In this document: piece after piece, positions 42,847-52,777 of the stretch
How the letters are laid out: every line of letters begins with the position of its first letter
Numbering within the stretch: position 1 is the stretch's first letter
Source: an uncultured Eisenbergiella sp.
GTDB lineage: Bacteria > Bacillota > Clostridia > Lachnospirales > Lachnospiraceae
Reading direction: 5' to 3'
Assembly: GCA_910585455.1 (NCBI GenBank)
Contig: CAJUEL010000018.1
Location: forward strand, 16,781-80,780
DNA length: 64,000 bases
Position numbers and translations under genes: made by a program
Notes under the pieces: model-generated
What the model was told of the DNA's origin: nothing
The model's database searches: none
Seen by the model: only the letters and a program-made list of their open reading frames with translations

Positions 42847-45800
42847 TGCCGTTAAATCCAGCATGTAAAAAGATCATGGTCATCGGCTCCGGCCCGATCG
42901 TCATCGGACAGGCCGCGGAATTTGATTACGCGGGCACACAGGCGTGCCGCGCCTTAAAGGAGGAAGGTCTGGAGGTGGTTTTGGTCAATTCCAATCCCGC
43001 CACGATCATGACCGATACGGCGATCGCCGATCATGTGTACGTGGAACCCCTGACCGTGGATTTTTTAAAGAGAATCATTCAAAAGGAAAAGCCGGACAGC
43101 CTGTTGTCCACTCTGGGCGGACAGACCGGACTGACGCTTTCCATGGAGCTTGCCGAAGAAGGCTTTCTGGCAAAGGAAGGCGTCGCTTTGCTGGGCGCAA
43201 ATCCGGATACGATCAAAAAGGCGGAGGACAGGCAGGCCTTTAAGGCGGTCATGGAACAAATCGGCGAGCCCGTCATCCCCTCCCAGGTCACGGATTGTCT
43301 GGAGGGCGCCCTCTCCTTCGCCCACGCGGCGGGCTATCCCGTCATCGTACGTCCCGCCTACACGCTGGGCGGCACCGGCGGCGGCATCGCCGAAAATGAA
43401 TCACAGCTGCGGGACATCGCTGCGGCAGGGCTGCGCCTGTCTCCCATCACCCAGATTCTGGTGGAAAAATGCATCGCGGGCTGGAAGGAAATCGAATTCG
43501 AGGTGATGCGGGACGGCGGCGGCAACGTGATCGCGATCTGTTCCATGGAAAATCTGGACCCGGTGGGCATCCACACGGGCGACTCCATCGTCGTCGCCCC
43601 CGCCGTGACGCTGGCGGACAAGGAATTCCAGATGCTGCGCAGCGCCGCCCTGCATATCATAGAAGCGATGGGCGTGGAGGGCGGCTGCAATGTGCAGTTT
43701 GCGCTGCACCCGGAAAGCTTTGAATATGCCGTTATCGAAGTGAATCCCCGGGTTTCCCGTTCCTCCGCCCTGGCCAGCAAGGCGACCGGCTATCCCATCG
43801 CCCGGGTCGCCGCCAAAATCGCCGTCGGCTACCGCATGGATGAAATCAGAAACGAAATCACCGGCATGACGAAAGCCTGCTTTGAACCGGCGCTGGATTA
43901 TATCGTGGTGAAATTCCCCAAATGGCCCTTTGACAAATTCGTCTATGCCACGCGGACGCTGGGCACCCAGATGAAAGCCACCGGCGAGGTCATGGCGATC
44001 GGCAGAAATTTTGAACAGGCGCTGATGAAGGCTGTGCGCAGCGCAGAAATTTCCCACGACTGTCTGATGGATCCTGCCATGCGCGCGCTGGATGACGATG
44101 CCCTCTGGCAGAAGCTTTCCCCCGCTGACGATATGCGCATTTTTGCCCTGTACGAAGCGCTGTTCCGTGGATTTCCCGTTGAAAAAATCCATGCCCTGAC
44201 CCTGGTGGATGAATGGTTTCTTTATAAAATCGCCCACCTGTGCGAGCTGGAAAAGCGGCTGGCAGGCGAAGAGCTGACGCCGGACTTTGTCCGGGAGCTG
44301 AAACGAAACGGGTTTCCTGACCGTGCCATCGAAAAGCTTTGCGGCGGCAAAGCCTTTTCCCATATTCCCGCTTCCTATAAAATGGTGGACACCTGCGGCG
44401 CGGAATTCGCCGCGCAAACGCCCTATTTTTACTCCACCTTTGACGAAGAGGACGAAGCGGCAGCGTTTATCCGGGAGCACGCCTCCCAAAAGCCTGTGGT
44501 CGTCGTCTTTGGCTCCGGCCCCATCCGCATCGGGCAGGGCATCGAATTCGACTACGCCTCCGTGCACTGTGTCTGGGCGTTAAAAAACGCAGGCTATGAG
44601 GTGGTCATCATCAATAACAACCCGGAAACCGTCTCCACAGACTTTAACACTGCGGACCGGCTGTATTTCGAGCCCCTGACGCCGGAGGACGTGGCGGACA
44701 TCATCGCTTTAGAAAAGCCCGCCGGCTGCGTGGTGGCCTTCGGCGGGCAGACCGCCATCCGCTTAACCGGCTGGCTTGCCAAAAACAATATCCCGATCCT
44801 AGGCACTCCCGCCGACAGCATCGACGCAGCGGAGGACAGGGGACGCTTTTCAGCCCTGCTGCAAAAGCTGCATATCCGCCAGCCGGAGGGCACTGCCGTC
44901 CACACGCTGCCGGATGCGCTGGCGGCGGCAAACCGCCTGGGCTATCCGGTGCTTTTACGCCCCAGCTATGTGCTGGGCGGACAAAATATGATCATCGCCT
45001 TTTCCGACGCCGATGTGGAGGAATATATGGGCATCATCCTCTCCCACATGCGCGGCAACGCCGTGCTCATCGACAAATACCTGATGGGCACAGAGCTGGA
45101 GGTGGATGCCATCTGCGACGGGGAGGACGTGCTGCTGCCCGGCATCATGGAGCATATCGACCGGGCGGGCATCCATTCCGGAGATTCCATCGCCGTCTAC
45201 CCGGCATGGAACCTAAGCCCCGCCAAAACCGCAAAGCTTGTTGACTACTCTGCCCGCCTCGCCCTTTCCCTGCACACGAAGGGGCTGATCAACATCCAGT
45301 ACGTCATCCATCAGGAGCAGATCTATGTGATCGAAGTGAATCCCCGCTCCTCCCGGACCGTCCCGTATTTAAGTAAGGTCACAGGCATTCCCATGGCAGA
45401 GCTCGCCACCCGCGTCATGTTGGGAGAAAAGCTGAAGGACATGCCCTACGGCACAGGCTTATATCCCGCGTCCGCTTATACGGCGATCAAGGCGCCCGTC
45501 TTTTCCTTTGAAAAGCTTTCCGGGCTTGACACCCAGCTCGGACCGGAAATGAAATCCACCGGCGAAGTGCTTGGCATCGCACCCACGCTGGAGCAGGCCC
45601 TCTATAAGGGGCTGGTGGGCGCCGGCTATGAGCTTTCGCACAAGGGCGGCGTTTTCCTCACCGTGCGGGACAGCGACAAAGAGGAAATCGCAGGAATCGC
45701 CCGCCATTTCGCGGACCTGGGCTTCCACCTGTACGCCACCCAGGGCACCGCCGCCACGCTGCGCGGGCAGGGCATGTCCGTAACGCTGGTACATAAGATT

Positions 45801-46085
45801 GGCGAATCCGCCCATGATACCATCGCTCTTTTGGAAAGCGGCAAAATCAACTACATCATCTCCACCTCGAAAAAGGGGCGCACCCCCGCCCGGGACAGCG
45901 TGAAGGTGCGCCGCAAATCCGTGGAGCTGGGCATCCCCTGCCTCACCAGCCTGGACACCGCCCTGGCGCTTACGGATATCCTGCGCTGCAAATATACCCC
46001 GGAAAATGTGGAGATCGTGGATATCTGCACGCTGCAAAAACAGGCATCCGCCCTGCACGATGCCCGTCTGTCATTTACAAAATAG
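42846..46085 (+). CDS. carB: carbamoyl-phosphate synthase large subunit
   Basis: 1079 residues, the full length. Two homologous ATP-grasp halves, each opening with a KIMVIGSGPIVIGQAAEFDY or VVVFGSGPIRIGQGIEFDY block, and a C-terminal MGS-like domain (about residues 940-1075) that normally binds allosteric effectors. Translation is coupled to carA by overlap. The enzyme forms carbamoyl phosphate in the cytosol. The 3' end lies over a decayed gene on the opposite strand. Confidence 0.97.
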   Translation: MPLNPACKKIMVIGSGPIVIGQAAEFDYAGTQACRALKEEGLEVVLVNSNPATIMTDTAIADHVYVEPLTVDFLKRIIQKEKPDSLLSTLGGQTGLTLSMELAEEGFLAKEGVALLGANPDTIKKAEDRQAFKAVMEQIGEPVIPSQVTDCLEGALSFAHAAGYPVIVRPAYTLGGTGGGIAENESQLRDIAAAGLRLSPITQILVEKCIAGWKEIEFEVMRDGGGNVIAICSMENLDPVGIHTGDSIVVAPAVTLADKEFQMLRSAALHIIEAMGVEGGCNVQFALHPESFEYAVIEVNPRVSRSSALASKATGYPIARVAAKIAVGYRMDEIRNEITGMTKACFEPALDYIVVKFPKWPFDKFVYATRTLGTQMKATGEVMAIGRNFEQALMKAVRSAEISHDCLMDPAMRALDDDALWQKLSPADDMRIFALYEALFRGFPVEKIHALTLVDEWFLYKIAHLCELEKRLAGEELTPDFVRELKRNGFPDRAIEKLCGGKAFSHIPASYKMVDTCGAEFAAQTPYFYSTFDEEDEAAAFIREHASQKPVVVVFGSGPIRIGQGIEFDYASVHCVWALKNAGYEVVIINNNPETVSTDFNTADRLYFEPLTPEDVADIIALEKPAGCVVAFGGQTAIRLTGWLAKNNIPILGTPADSIDAAEDRGRFSALLQKLHIRQPEGTAVHTLPDALAAANRLGYPVLLRPSYVLGGQNMIIAFSDADVEEYMGIILSHMRGNAVLIDKYLMGTELEVDAICDGEDVLLPGIMEHIDRAGIHSGDSIAVYPAWNLSPAKTAKLVDYSARLALSLHTKGLINIQYVIHQEQIYVIEVNPRSSRTVPYLSKVTGIPMAELATRVMLGEKLKDMPYGTGLYPASAYTAIKAPVFSFEKLSGLDTQLGPEMKSTGEVLGIAPTLEQALYKGLVGAGYELSHKGGVFLTVRDSDKEEIAGIARHFADLGFHLYATQGTAATLRGQGMSVTLVHKIGESAHDTIALLESGKINYIISTSKKGRTPARDSVKVRRKSVELGIPCLTSLDTALALTDILRCKYTPENVEIVDICTLQKQASALHDARLSFTK

Positions 46086-46604
46086 CATCCGGTCCGGAAG
46101 CTGACAAAACCGTCCCGGACATGGGCGGATGGAGCGGGCATTTTGCAAGCTCCTCCGTCCATTTTTTGGCGGCGCGGTTCGGATGGGGCATGCTGATGAC
46201 CGGCACCTTTTTATCCACCCGGACCTGATCGGAAAAGAAGTACCACAGCACCGGATCCTCCTGTGCCCTTTTATCGGTCTCCGGGTTGTAATCCCAGGGC
46301 CTTCCTTCCTCCAGAATTACGTCGTGCACAAAATCCGAAACCAGCGCGCCACATTATTCCATGTCCGATAATAAGTATCGCTCCCGCCATTGCGCAGAAA
46401 ATCCGCCAGGCTGCCCTGCAAACCGTTCGTCTCCTTCAAAATGACCAGAATATGCTTTCCTTCCGGCAGACTGTTCCATCTGTCGTGATCCACAATTCCG
46501 TCCGGATTAAAATACGGATACTGACCATGCGCCTCCCGCCAGCGCTCTTTCCAGCGGCACATCAGCTCCGCTTCTTTTTGTTTCAGCCATGTATCTTTGT
46601 TCAT
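46075..46604 (-). pseudogene. decayed uracil-DNA-glycosylase-like protein gene
   Basis: An N-terminal piece (46604-46317; MNKDTWLKQKEAELMCRWKE, then HILVILKETNGLQGSLADFL and TWNNVARWFRIL) breaks off at LCTT-stop, and a C-terminal piece (VHDVILEEGRPWDYNPETDK; VPVISMPHPNRAAKKWTEEL) continues in another frame from 46329. The two parts correspond to the ends of a UDG-superfamily-like protein; about 100 central residues are missing. The GGGGAAGGG ribosome site before 46604 is still intact. The product is not expected to be active. Confidence 0.65.
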
Positions 46605-46803
46605 TTTCCCTTCCCCTCTGCCCTGCATTTTTCCGCATGTCATAAGTTTACTACAGCCCCTCCCATCTTACAACCTGCAAAAACGCGACACTTTTTGTGA
46701 GAAGTTGGCAGTTTGCTCCCTTGCCGGGTTCTGCTATCCTTCTATAATAGAAGATACAGACAGTGACGCTTCAACCGGCTCAAAGAAAAACTGCAGACGC
46801 AGG

Positions 46804-47136
46804 GAAATCAATTTTGTTTCGAAGCAGGGAACGAAGGTCCGCCTGGACGGGGGAACGCGGGCGCGGGAGAGACATAAGGCATGGTTTTTTCAGGGCTTGA
46901 TATCCAAACCGGAGAAATTCCTCCGGTTTCCGGCACATTCCTGTGTCATGGCGCAATACTGTCCGAACGAAGTGAGTTCATTGCGCCATGACACGTTTTG
47001 GAATGGGCGGGGAACTGGATGGAATTTCCCGGTTTGGATATAGCCCTGAAAAAACCATGCCTTATGTCTCTCCCGCGCCCGCGTTCCCCCGTTTAGGCGG
47101 ACCTTCGTTCCCTGCTTCGGAACAAAAATGATTTTT
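46804..47136 (+). repeat. long foldback element, copy C (about 333 bp)
   Basis: Outer arms AAATCAATTTTGTTTCGAAG and CTTCGGAACAAAAATGATTT pair, as do GCAGGGAACGAAGGTCCGCC and GGCGGACCTTCGTTCCCTGC, then GGGAGAGACATAAGGCATGG with its complement. The apex (46960-46980) reads TGTCCGAACGAAGTGAGTTC between GGCGCAA and TTGCGCC. The asymmetry ATTCCTG versus CGTTTTGGAAT near the apex matches copies A and B although the arms do not. By apex polarity it points the same way as the fucosidase gene that starts 37 bp later. Confidence 0.9.
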
Positions 47137-47172
47137 CTACCGCGGCCGTGTAAAAGAAAGGTGGGTACGACC

Positions 47173-48645
47173 ATGTATGATTTGACAAATTATCTAAACG
47201 AAATTGAAGCTGTGATCGCGCAGGGACCCTATCAGGATACCTGGGAATCTCTCTCCGCTTACCGCGTGCCGGAATGGTACAGGAAAGCAAAATTCGGCAT
47301 TTTCATTCACTGGGGCGTCTACAGTGTGCCCGCCTTTGGCAGTGAGTGGTATCCCCGCAATATGTATATCCAGGGCTCGCCGGAATATGATCACCATATC
47401 AAAACCTATGGAAAGCATGCGGAATTTGGTTACAAGGATTTCATTCCGCTGTTTCGTGCTGAACAGTTTCAGGCGGATAAATGGGCGGCGCTTTTTAAGG
47501 AAGCGGGCGCAAAATACGTGGTGCCGGTGGCGGAGCATCATGACGGTTTCCAGATGTACAAAAGCGACATTTCTCACTGGAACGCCTGGGAGATGGGACC
47601 GAAACGGGATGTGCTGGGCGAATTGAAGGAAAGCTGCGAGCGTGCCGGCATGGCTGTGGGCGCATCCACCCATCGGCTGGAGCACTGGTTTTTCATGGGG
47701 CACGGCAGGGAATTTGAAAGCGACATCAAAGAGCCCATGGAGCGGGGCGATTTCTACTGGCCCGCCATGCCTGAGACAGACCACCAGGCGTTGTTTGGAG
47801 ATCCTGAGCCCACAGAGGAATATCTGCAGGACTGGCTGGTGCGCACCTGCGAAATCATCGACCGCTATCGGCCGCGCGTGCTCTATTTTGACTGGTGGAT
47901 CCACAGAGGCGTCTGCAAGCCCTACTTAAGAAAAATCGCCGCTTACTATTATAACCGGGCTGTCCAATGGGGACAGGACGCCGTCATCAACTATAAGCAT
48001 GACGCATACCAGTTCGGCTGTGCGGTGCCGGATGTGGAGCGGGGACAGTTTGCGGATGTGAAGCCCTTTTTCTGGCAGACGGATACCGCCATCGCCTTAA
48101 ATTCCTGGTGCTATACGGAAAATAACCACTTCCGCAAGGCGTCGGATATCCTCTGTGACCTGGTGGACATCGTCAGCAAAAACGGCTGTCTTTTACTGAA
48201 CGTGGGACCCAAAGCGGACGGTTCCATTTCAAAAGAGGATGAAGCGGTTCTTTTGGGAATCGGAAAATGGCTGAAAGCAAACGGAGAGGCAATTTACGAT
48301 ACGAAGGTATGGAGAAAATATGGTGAAGGTCCGACACAGATCGTGGAAGGACAGTTTTCGGACGGCATCCGGAAAAATTTCACCTCCCGGGATTTCCGCT
48401 TCACCACCGCAGGCGGATATTTGTATGCGATTGCCTTGAAATGCAGCGAAGACGGAAACTACTGCATCACCTCCCTTGGAAAACAGGATGCCTCCAGACA
48501 GGCGAATTTCCACGGGATCATCAAGGGCGTATGCGCGCTGGAAACCAAAGAGGCGTGCAGCTGGCACAGAGATGAAACAGGACTGCACATCCAGTGCGAC
48601 TTAAAAAGTGACTGCCCTGTTGTCTTCCGGATCGATGTGGATTAA
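47173..48645 (+). CDS. GH29 alpha-L-fucosidase
   Basis: 490 residues. N-terminal catalytic barrel: FGIFIHWGVYSVPAFGSEWY, then VVPVAEHHDGFQMYKSDISH, the nucleophile region RVLYFDWWIHRG (Asp), and CLLLNVGPKADGSI toward the end of the barrel; a beta-sandwich tail follows. No signal peptide, so cytosolic, acting on fucosylated oligosaccharides. GGTGGG precedes ATG 47173. It is monocistronic, with foldback copy C filling its 5' leader. Confidence 0.92.
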   Translation: MYDLTNYLNEIEAVIAQGPYQDTWESLSAYRVPEWYRKAKFGIFIHWGVYSVPAFGSEWYPRNMYIQGSPEYDHHIKTYGKHAEFGYKDFIPLFRAEQFQADKWAALFKEAGAKYVVPVAEHHDGFQMYKSDISHWNAWEMGPKRDVLGELKESCERAGMAVGASTHRLEHWFFMGHGREFESDIKEPMERGDFYWPAMPETDHQALFGDPEPTEEYLQDWLVRTCEIIDRYRPRVLYFDWWIHRGVCKPYLRKIAAYYYNRAVQWGQDAVINYKHDAYQFGCAVPDVERGQFADVKPFFWQTDTAIALNSWCYTENNHFRKASDILCDLVDIVSKNGCLLLNVGPKADGSISKEDEAVLLGIGKWLKANGEAIYDTKVWRKYGEGPTQIVEGQFSDGIRKNFTSRDFRFTTAGGYLYAIALKCSEDGNYCITSLGKQDASRQANFHGIIKGVCALETKEACSWHRDETGLHIQCDLKSDCPVVFRIDVD

Positions 48646-48659
48646 GACAATACCGAAAT

Positions 48660-48739
48660 GCGCAGGGAGACAGGGGGAAGGCCAAAGGACTGAACCGCGC
48701 GGCGGCAGGCATCTGGCCTTCCCCCTGTCATCCCTGCGC
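48660..48739. terminator. long hairpin between convergent fucosidase and ABC genes
   Basis: GCGCAGGGA-GACAGGGGGAAGGCCA pairs with TGGCCTTCCCCCTGTC-TCCCTGCGC, a stem of about 25 bp with a GC-rich loop. It starts 15 bp past the fucosidase stop and extends over the stop codon of the ABC ATPase gene. No T-run, so termination by a different route or mRNA protection is possible. Confidence 0.65.
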
Positions 48740-49513
48740 GTACCGCGTCAAAAACTGTTTCGTCCGTTCCTCCTTCGGATGGTCGATGACCTGCCTGGGA
48801 TCGCCCTGTTCCACGATCACCCCGTCATCCATGAAAATGAGCTGATCCGATACATCCCGCGCAAAAGCCATCTCATGGGTGACGATGATCATCGTCGTCT
48901 TCTGCTTTGCAAGTCCCCGGATCACCTTCAGCACTTCGCCCGTCAGCTCGGGATCCAGCGCGGATGTGGGCTCATCGAAGCACAGAACATCCGGCTTGAG
49001 AGCCAGCGCCCGGGCAATCGCCACACGCTGCTGCTGCCCGCCTGAAAGCTGATGGGGATAATGCGTCATGCGGTCAGCCAATCCCATCTGCGAAAGCAGC
49101 GCCTCACCATGCTCCCTGATCTGCGCATAAATTTCCTTTTTGTTCTGCTTGAAATCTTCCCTTTCCTTTGCCAGAAGCTTTTCCGCCAGCATGACATTTT
49201 CCAGAGCCGTATATTGGGGGAACAGATTGAAGGACTGGAACACCATCCCAAAATGCAGGCGCTTGGTCCGAAGCCCCTTTTCCTGCTCCCTGCGCGGCAT
49301 AGAGGCGTCAAAAAGCGTTTCTCCCCTGACGACAATGGAGCCCTTATCCGGCATTTCCAGAAAATTCAGACACCGCAAAAGCGTCGTTTTGCCGGAGCCC
49401 GAAGAGCCGATGATCGCCAGCGCATTGCCCTCTTCCAGCGAAAAGCTGACATCCTGCAGCACCATGGTAGAATCAAATTTTTTTTCAATATTTCTCACTT
49501 CCAGAATCGCCAT
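48728..49513 (-). CDS. amino acid ABC transporter ATP-binding protein (GlnQ type)
   Basis: 261 residues. Walker [18 protein letters not shown], signature [19 protein letters not shown], Walker [16 protein letters not shown], and the switch His in [14 protein letters not shown]. This is the PAAT-type ATPase that partners the adjacent permease and binding protein. ATG 49513 uses AGAGG nine bases upstream. Last gene of a three-gene operon (SBP, permease, ATPase). Confidence 0.93.
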   Translation of the reverse strand: MAILEVRNIEKKFDSTMVLQDVSFSLEEGNALAIIGSSGSGKTTLLRCLNFLEMPDKGSIVVRGETLFDASMPRREQEKGLRTKRLHFGMVFQSFNLFPQYTALENVMLAEKLLAKEREDFKQNKKEIYAQIREHGEALLSQMGLADRMTHYPHQLSGGQQQRVAIARALALKPDVLCFDEPTSALDPELTGEVLKVIRGLAKQKTTMIIVTHEMAFARDVSDQLIFMDDGVIVEQGDPRQVIDHPKEERTKQFLTRYAQG

Positions 49514-49532
49514 ATCCATACACCTCTTGATC

Positions 49533-50189
49533 CTACTTAAAGTAATCCAGCCTGCGTTCTATATAATTGAACAGCAGCGTCAATGCGCCCACAAATATCA
49601 AATAAAACACACCCGTATAGAACAACGGCCATGTCAGACCGTTACTCTTCATAAAGGAATATCCCGCGAAGGTCAGCTCATAGGCGGCAATGATACGTGC
49701 CAGGGAAGTATCCTTGACCAGCGTGATCACCTCGTTGGACATCGGCGGAACAACACGCTTCACCATCTGCAGAAGCGTGATCTGAAAAAAGATCTGACTC
49801 TTTGTCATGCCCAGCACCTCTCCTGCCTCCCGCTGCCCCGCCGGAACGCCCTCAATGCCTCCCCGGAAAATCACCGAAAAATAACCGGCATAGTTGATCG
49901 CAAATGCCACCACGGTAGCCGTGATACGCCCGGTCTCATTTCCTTTCCAGATATTGTGTCCCAGCCACAGTCCTGGTCCATAAAAAATGATGATGAGCTG
50001 CAGCATCAGAGGCGTGCCGCGGATAATCCACACCAGAACCTGCACCAGATACCGCAGCGGCCTAAACCTGCTCATGGAAGCGAACGCCAGAATCAGCCCC
50101 AACGGCAATGAAAATAGCAATGTAAAAAGAAAAATCTGAAATGTTGTTAAAAAGCCGTCAAGCAGTGATTGTGTCACACTCCAAAACAT
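49533..50189 (-). CDS. amino acid ABC transporter permease (HisM/GlnP type)
   Basis: 218 residues, five hydrophobic helices. The EAA-type loop is [40 protein letters not shown] start at ATG 50189 with GGAAGGAG eight bases upstream. It imports a polar amino acid or cystine-like substrate with its neighbours; which one cannot be told. Confidence 0.92.
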   Translation of the reverse strand: MFWSVTQSLLDGFLTTFQIFLFTLLFSLPLGLILAFASMSRFRPLRYLVQVLVWIIRGTPLMLQLIIIFYGPGLWLGHNIWKGNETGRITATVVAFAINYAGYFSVIFRGGIEGVPAGQREAGEVLGMTKSQIFFQITLLQMVKRVVPPMSNEVITLVKDTSLARIIAAYELTFAGYSFMKSNGLTWPLFYTGVFYLIFVGALTLLFNYIERRLDYFK

Positions 50190-50234
50190 AGCTGTCTCTC
50201 CTTCCATTGCGTCATTTAAAACAGATTCTCTGGC

Positions 50235-51128
50235 TTATTCTGCAGGAACCACGACCACCTGCGCGTTATTGCAATATGCATTCGTGCATTCCATCGCCGA
50301 CGTGGTTTCCGCTGTCAGCGTCATGCCGTTCCATACAACGTCAATATTTTTGGAATCCAGCTCCATGATCTTGTTATCCCAGTCGATGATAACAAACTGC
50401 GCTTCCACGCCCAGCTTTTCGGCAACGATGCGCGCCATATCCGCGTCAAAACCAATCCAGTTGCCGGATTCGTCCCTATAATCCATAGGCTCAAATTCCG
50501 TGATTCCCACAATCAGGCTTCCCTTTTCCCGGATATAAGCCACATCACTGTCTTCGGCTGACTCTTCAAACTCACATGCTGCCTGTTCCACCAGCGCTTC
50601 CTGCACGCCATACACAGCCGCCGTTTCTTCCATGCTTCCATCCGCCCAGGTTTCTCCGAATACGGAATTGATAAAGGATGCCAGATCGGAGCCCTTGCGG
50701 CATCCCACACCGTACTCCTCTGTGGTCAGCTCCGTCGTATGGGTCATATTCGGATAGCTCGTCCCTTCTCCGATCATGGCTCCCGCCATCAAAAGATCAA
50801 TGATCGCCGCATCGGATGTGCCCGCCGCAACCTCCATCAACGCGTCCGCCTGAGACGCCACAACATTCGTCAGATAACCATTTTCCTCCGCCGCTGCCTC
50901 TCCTGCGGAGCCTGCCTCCACCGCATACACAAGTTTGGCGTCGCTGTCGGCGTCTTCTCCGGCATCCGGACTTTCCACATCCTGTGCCGCCCCGGATTCC
51001 ACCGCTACAGATTCCTCCGCCACATTTGCCGCCGCTCCTGCCGCGTCCTTCGATTCGTTGCCACATCCTGTCAGCGCTGCGCCAATGGTCATGGATACAG
51101 CCAGCATAAGTGCAAGCTTCTTTTTCAT
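50235..51128 (-). CDS. polar amino acid ABC substrate-binding lipoprotein with circularly permuted lobes
   Basis: 297 residues. Lipoprotein signal with lipobox LTGC, acidic low-complexity linker to residue 63. Then the order is reversed: residues 65-182 (KLVYAVEAGSAGEAAAEENG to GVQEALVEQ) are the second lobe of an SBP-bac-3 fold, and residues 203-297 (GSLIVGITEFEPMDYRDESG to NAQVVVVPAE) are the first lobe. In standard proteins the VGITEFEPM block comes first. The stop falls exactly where the hinge into lobe two would begin. ATG 51128 has GGAGG nearby; the frame up to 51260 is discarded. Confidence 0.85.
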   Translation of the reverse strand: MKKKLALMLAVSMTIGAALTGCGNESKDAAGAAANVAEESVAVESGAAQDVESPDAGEDADSDAKLVYAVEAGSAGEAAAEENGYLTNVVASQADALMEVAAGTSDAAIIDLLMAGAMIGEGTSYPNMTHTTELTTEEYGVGCRKGSDLASFINSVFGETWADGSMEETAAVYGVQEALVEQAACEFEESAEDSDVAYIREKGSLIVGITEFEPMDYRDESGNWIGFDADMARIVAEKLGVEAQFVIIDWDNKIMELDSKNIDVVWNGMTLTAETTSAMECTNAYCNNAQVVVVPAE

Positions 51129-51277
51129 AATGCTCCTCCTTCGTGATCTGCGTTCCGAAATTTGGCTGAAACATTCAAAACAGGGCATATATTCCCCCGA
51201 ATGCCGCCATAACGCAAATACGAATTGTATTTTATCACAGTAGCACACTAAAGTAAACAAAAAAAATAAAAAGTTTC

Positions 51278-51919
51278 TTACCGCTGTCCACAGGCATATA
51301 ATCCAACAGAGATACGGACCGACGCAAGCAGGATCAAAAAACCGGTCAGAAGAACTCCGCCATACAGCAGACTTGGCGGCAACGCGTATAAAAAATCCAG
51401 ATTTATCCCTTTTCCCATTTCCAGCAGCCCTGGCAGAAGAAATGGAAATGCCATAAAAATAACCACAAAAGCAAGTTTCGTCTTTTCATACCCCAGCTTG
51501 TACTGCACAGGAAGATAGATGCCGATAAGCAATGCGATCACCAAAAACATGCACACAGGCATCGCAGGTTCAAATTCTCCCAGTCCTGAAAAGACCAGGG
51601 TTTCCATCCAGAAGATCGCACAACAGGCAGCATAAATCAACAGACAGAAAATATATTTTGACCAGACGAGCAGCCTGCAGGGGTACGGCGCTGCGCGAAG
51701 CAGCGTGGACGCTTTCGGATACTGGCACTCCTTCAGCAAAACATACTGCAAAAGTATAAAATCAGCAAAAACAACGGACAAAATGAAGCCCAGGGGACCG
51801 GCATACTGCGGCATACGCCATAGCATAAAGGGCGGTATGAGCACGCAAACCAAAAACATGATCCAGACATATTTTTTTACGATCAGAAAATCCTTTTTAA
51901 TCAGATGGAATAGCTTCAT
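51278..51919 (-). CDS. ABC-2 type transporter permease
   Basis: 213 residues, six hydrophobic helices (KKYVWIMFLVCVLIPPFMLW; GLGEFEPAMPVCMFLVIALL). It begins with an ATGA overlap of the ATPase stop, so translation is coupled. GGAGGG before ATG 51919. The set GntR-ATPase-permease matches the YtrA-controlled transporters of Gram-positive bacteria, often responding to cell-wall-active agents. Confidence 0.85.
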   Translation of the reverse strand: MKLFHLIKKDFLIVKKYVWIMFLVCVLIPPFMLWRMPQYAGPLGFILSVVFADFILLQYVLLKECQYPKASTLLRAAPYPCRLLVWSKYIFCLLIYAACCAIFWMETLVFSGLGEFEPAMPVCMFLVIALLIGIYLPVQYKLGYEKTKLAFVVIFMAFPFLLPGLLEMGKGINLDFLYALPPSLLYGGVLLTGFLILLASVRISVGLYACGQR

Positions 51920-52776
51920 TTTCTCCCTCCTTCGATATTGCACAGCATGATATCCTCAATGGCAGGGCGTTCCATAACCGCTCCCGGCATATGCTGTCGT
52001 ACTTCGGCCGCCCTTTTTGTAATTCCGGTAAACCCAAATTCCGTTTCCGTGATGCGCCAAAAAAGTTTGCGGATATCTGCGTTCAGGCTTTTTTGATCGC
52101 CCTTCACAATGCGATAGTTGTCCAGCAGAGTATCTTTCTCCTCCTGAAACACGATACGGCCATTGTCCATCATAATGAGCACATCCGCAATCTTGTCCAG
52201 ATCGGATGTGATATGTGTGGAAAAAAATACCCCTTTTCCTCCGCCATTCATATAATCTGCGAGTATTGTCAAAAGCTGACTGCGGATCAGGGGATCGAGC
52301 CCGCTGGTCGGTTCATCCATGATCAGAAACTCCGCTTTGTGAGAAAGCGCCAGTGCCAGCGCATATTTCATTTTCATGCCCTTGGAAAGGGTATGAATTT
52401 TCTGCCTGGGATTTAGGTGAAACCGCTCCAGATACCCCCGAAAATCCTGTTCGCTCCACGTTGTATAAGCAGGCGCGATGATACTTTTCATTTCGGTCAG
52501 GGACAGTTCATCGTAAAAACAGCCCCCATCCAATATGACGCCGATGCGGTCCTTGATCCTCTGCTCATCGGTTTGCATATCCAGACCAAAAAATGAAACG
52601 CTGCCTGAAATCCGTCCTGTCAATCCCAGAATCGTCTGTAACGTGGTCGTCTTTCCGGCGCCGTTTAAGCCGATAAATCCGGTAATACATCCCTCCGGCA
52701 GGGAAAAGGAAACATCCTGCAGCGCAAAATCACCATATGATTTGCGCAAACCGGCAACATTCAAAATCGATTCCAT
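51916..52776 (-). CDS. ABC transporter ATP-binding protein (YtrB/CcmA type)
   Basis: 286 residues. Walker A FIGLNGAGKTTTLQTILG, signature LSKGMKMKYALALALS, Walker B MDEPTSGLDPLIRSQLL, and a C-terminal domain of about 80 residues typical for single-ATPase ABC-2 exporters. ATG 52776 with GGAGG six bases upstream begins one base beyond the GntR stop. Confidence 0.92.
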   Translation of the reverse strand: MESILNVAGLRKSYGDFALQDVSFSLPEGCITGFIGLNGAGKTTTLQTILGLTGRISGSVSFFGLDMQTDEQRIKDRIGVILDGGCFYDELSLTEMKSIIAPAYTTWSEQDFRGYLERFHLNPRQKIHTLSKGMKMKYALALALSHKAEFLIMDEPTSGLDPLIRSQLLTILADYMNGGGKGVFFSTHITSDLDKIADVLIMMDNGRIVFQEEKDTLLDNYRIVKGDQKSLNADIRKLFWRITETEFGFTGITKRAAEVRQHMPGAVMERPAIEDIMLCNIEGGRK

Positions 52777-52777
52777 T

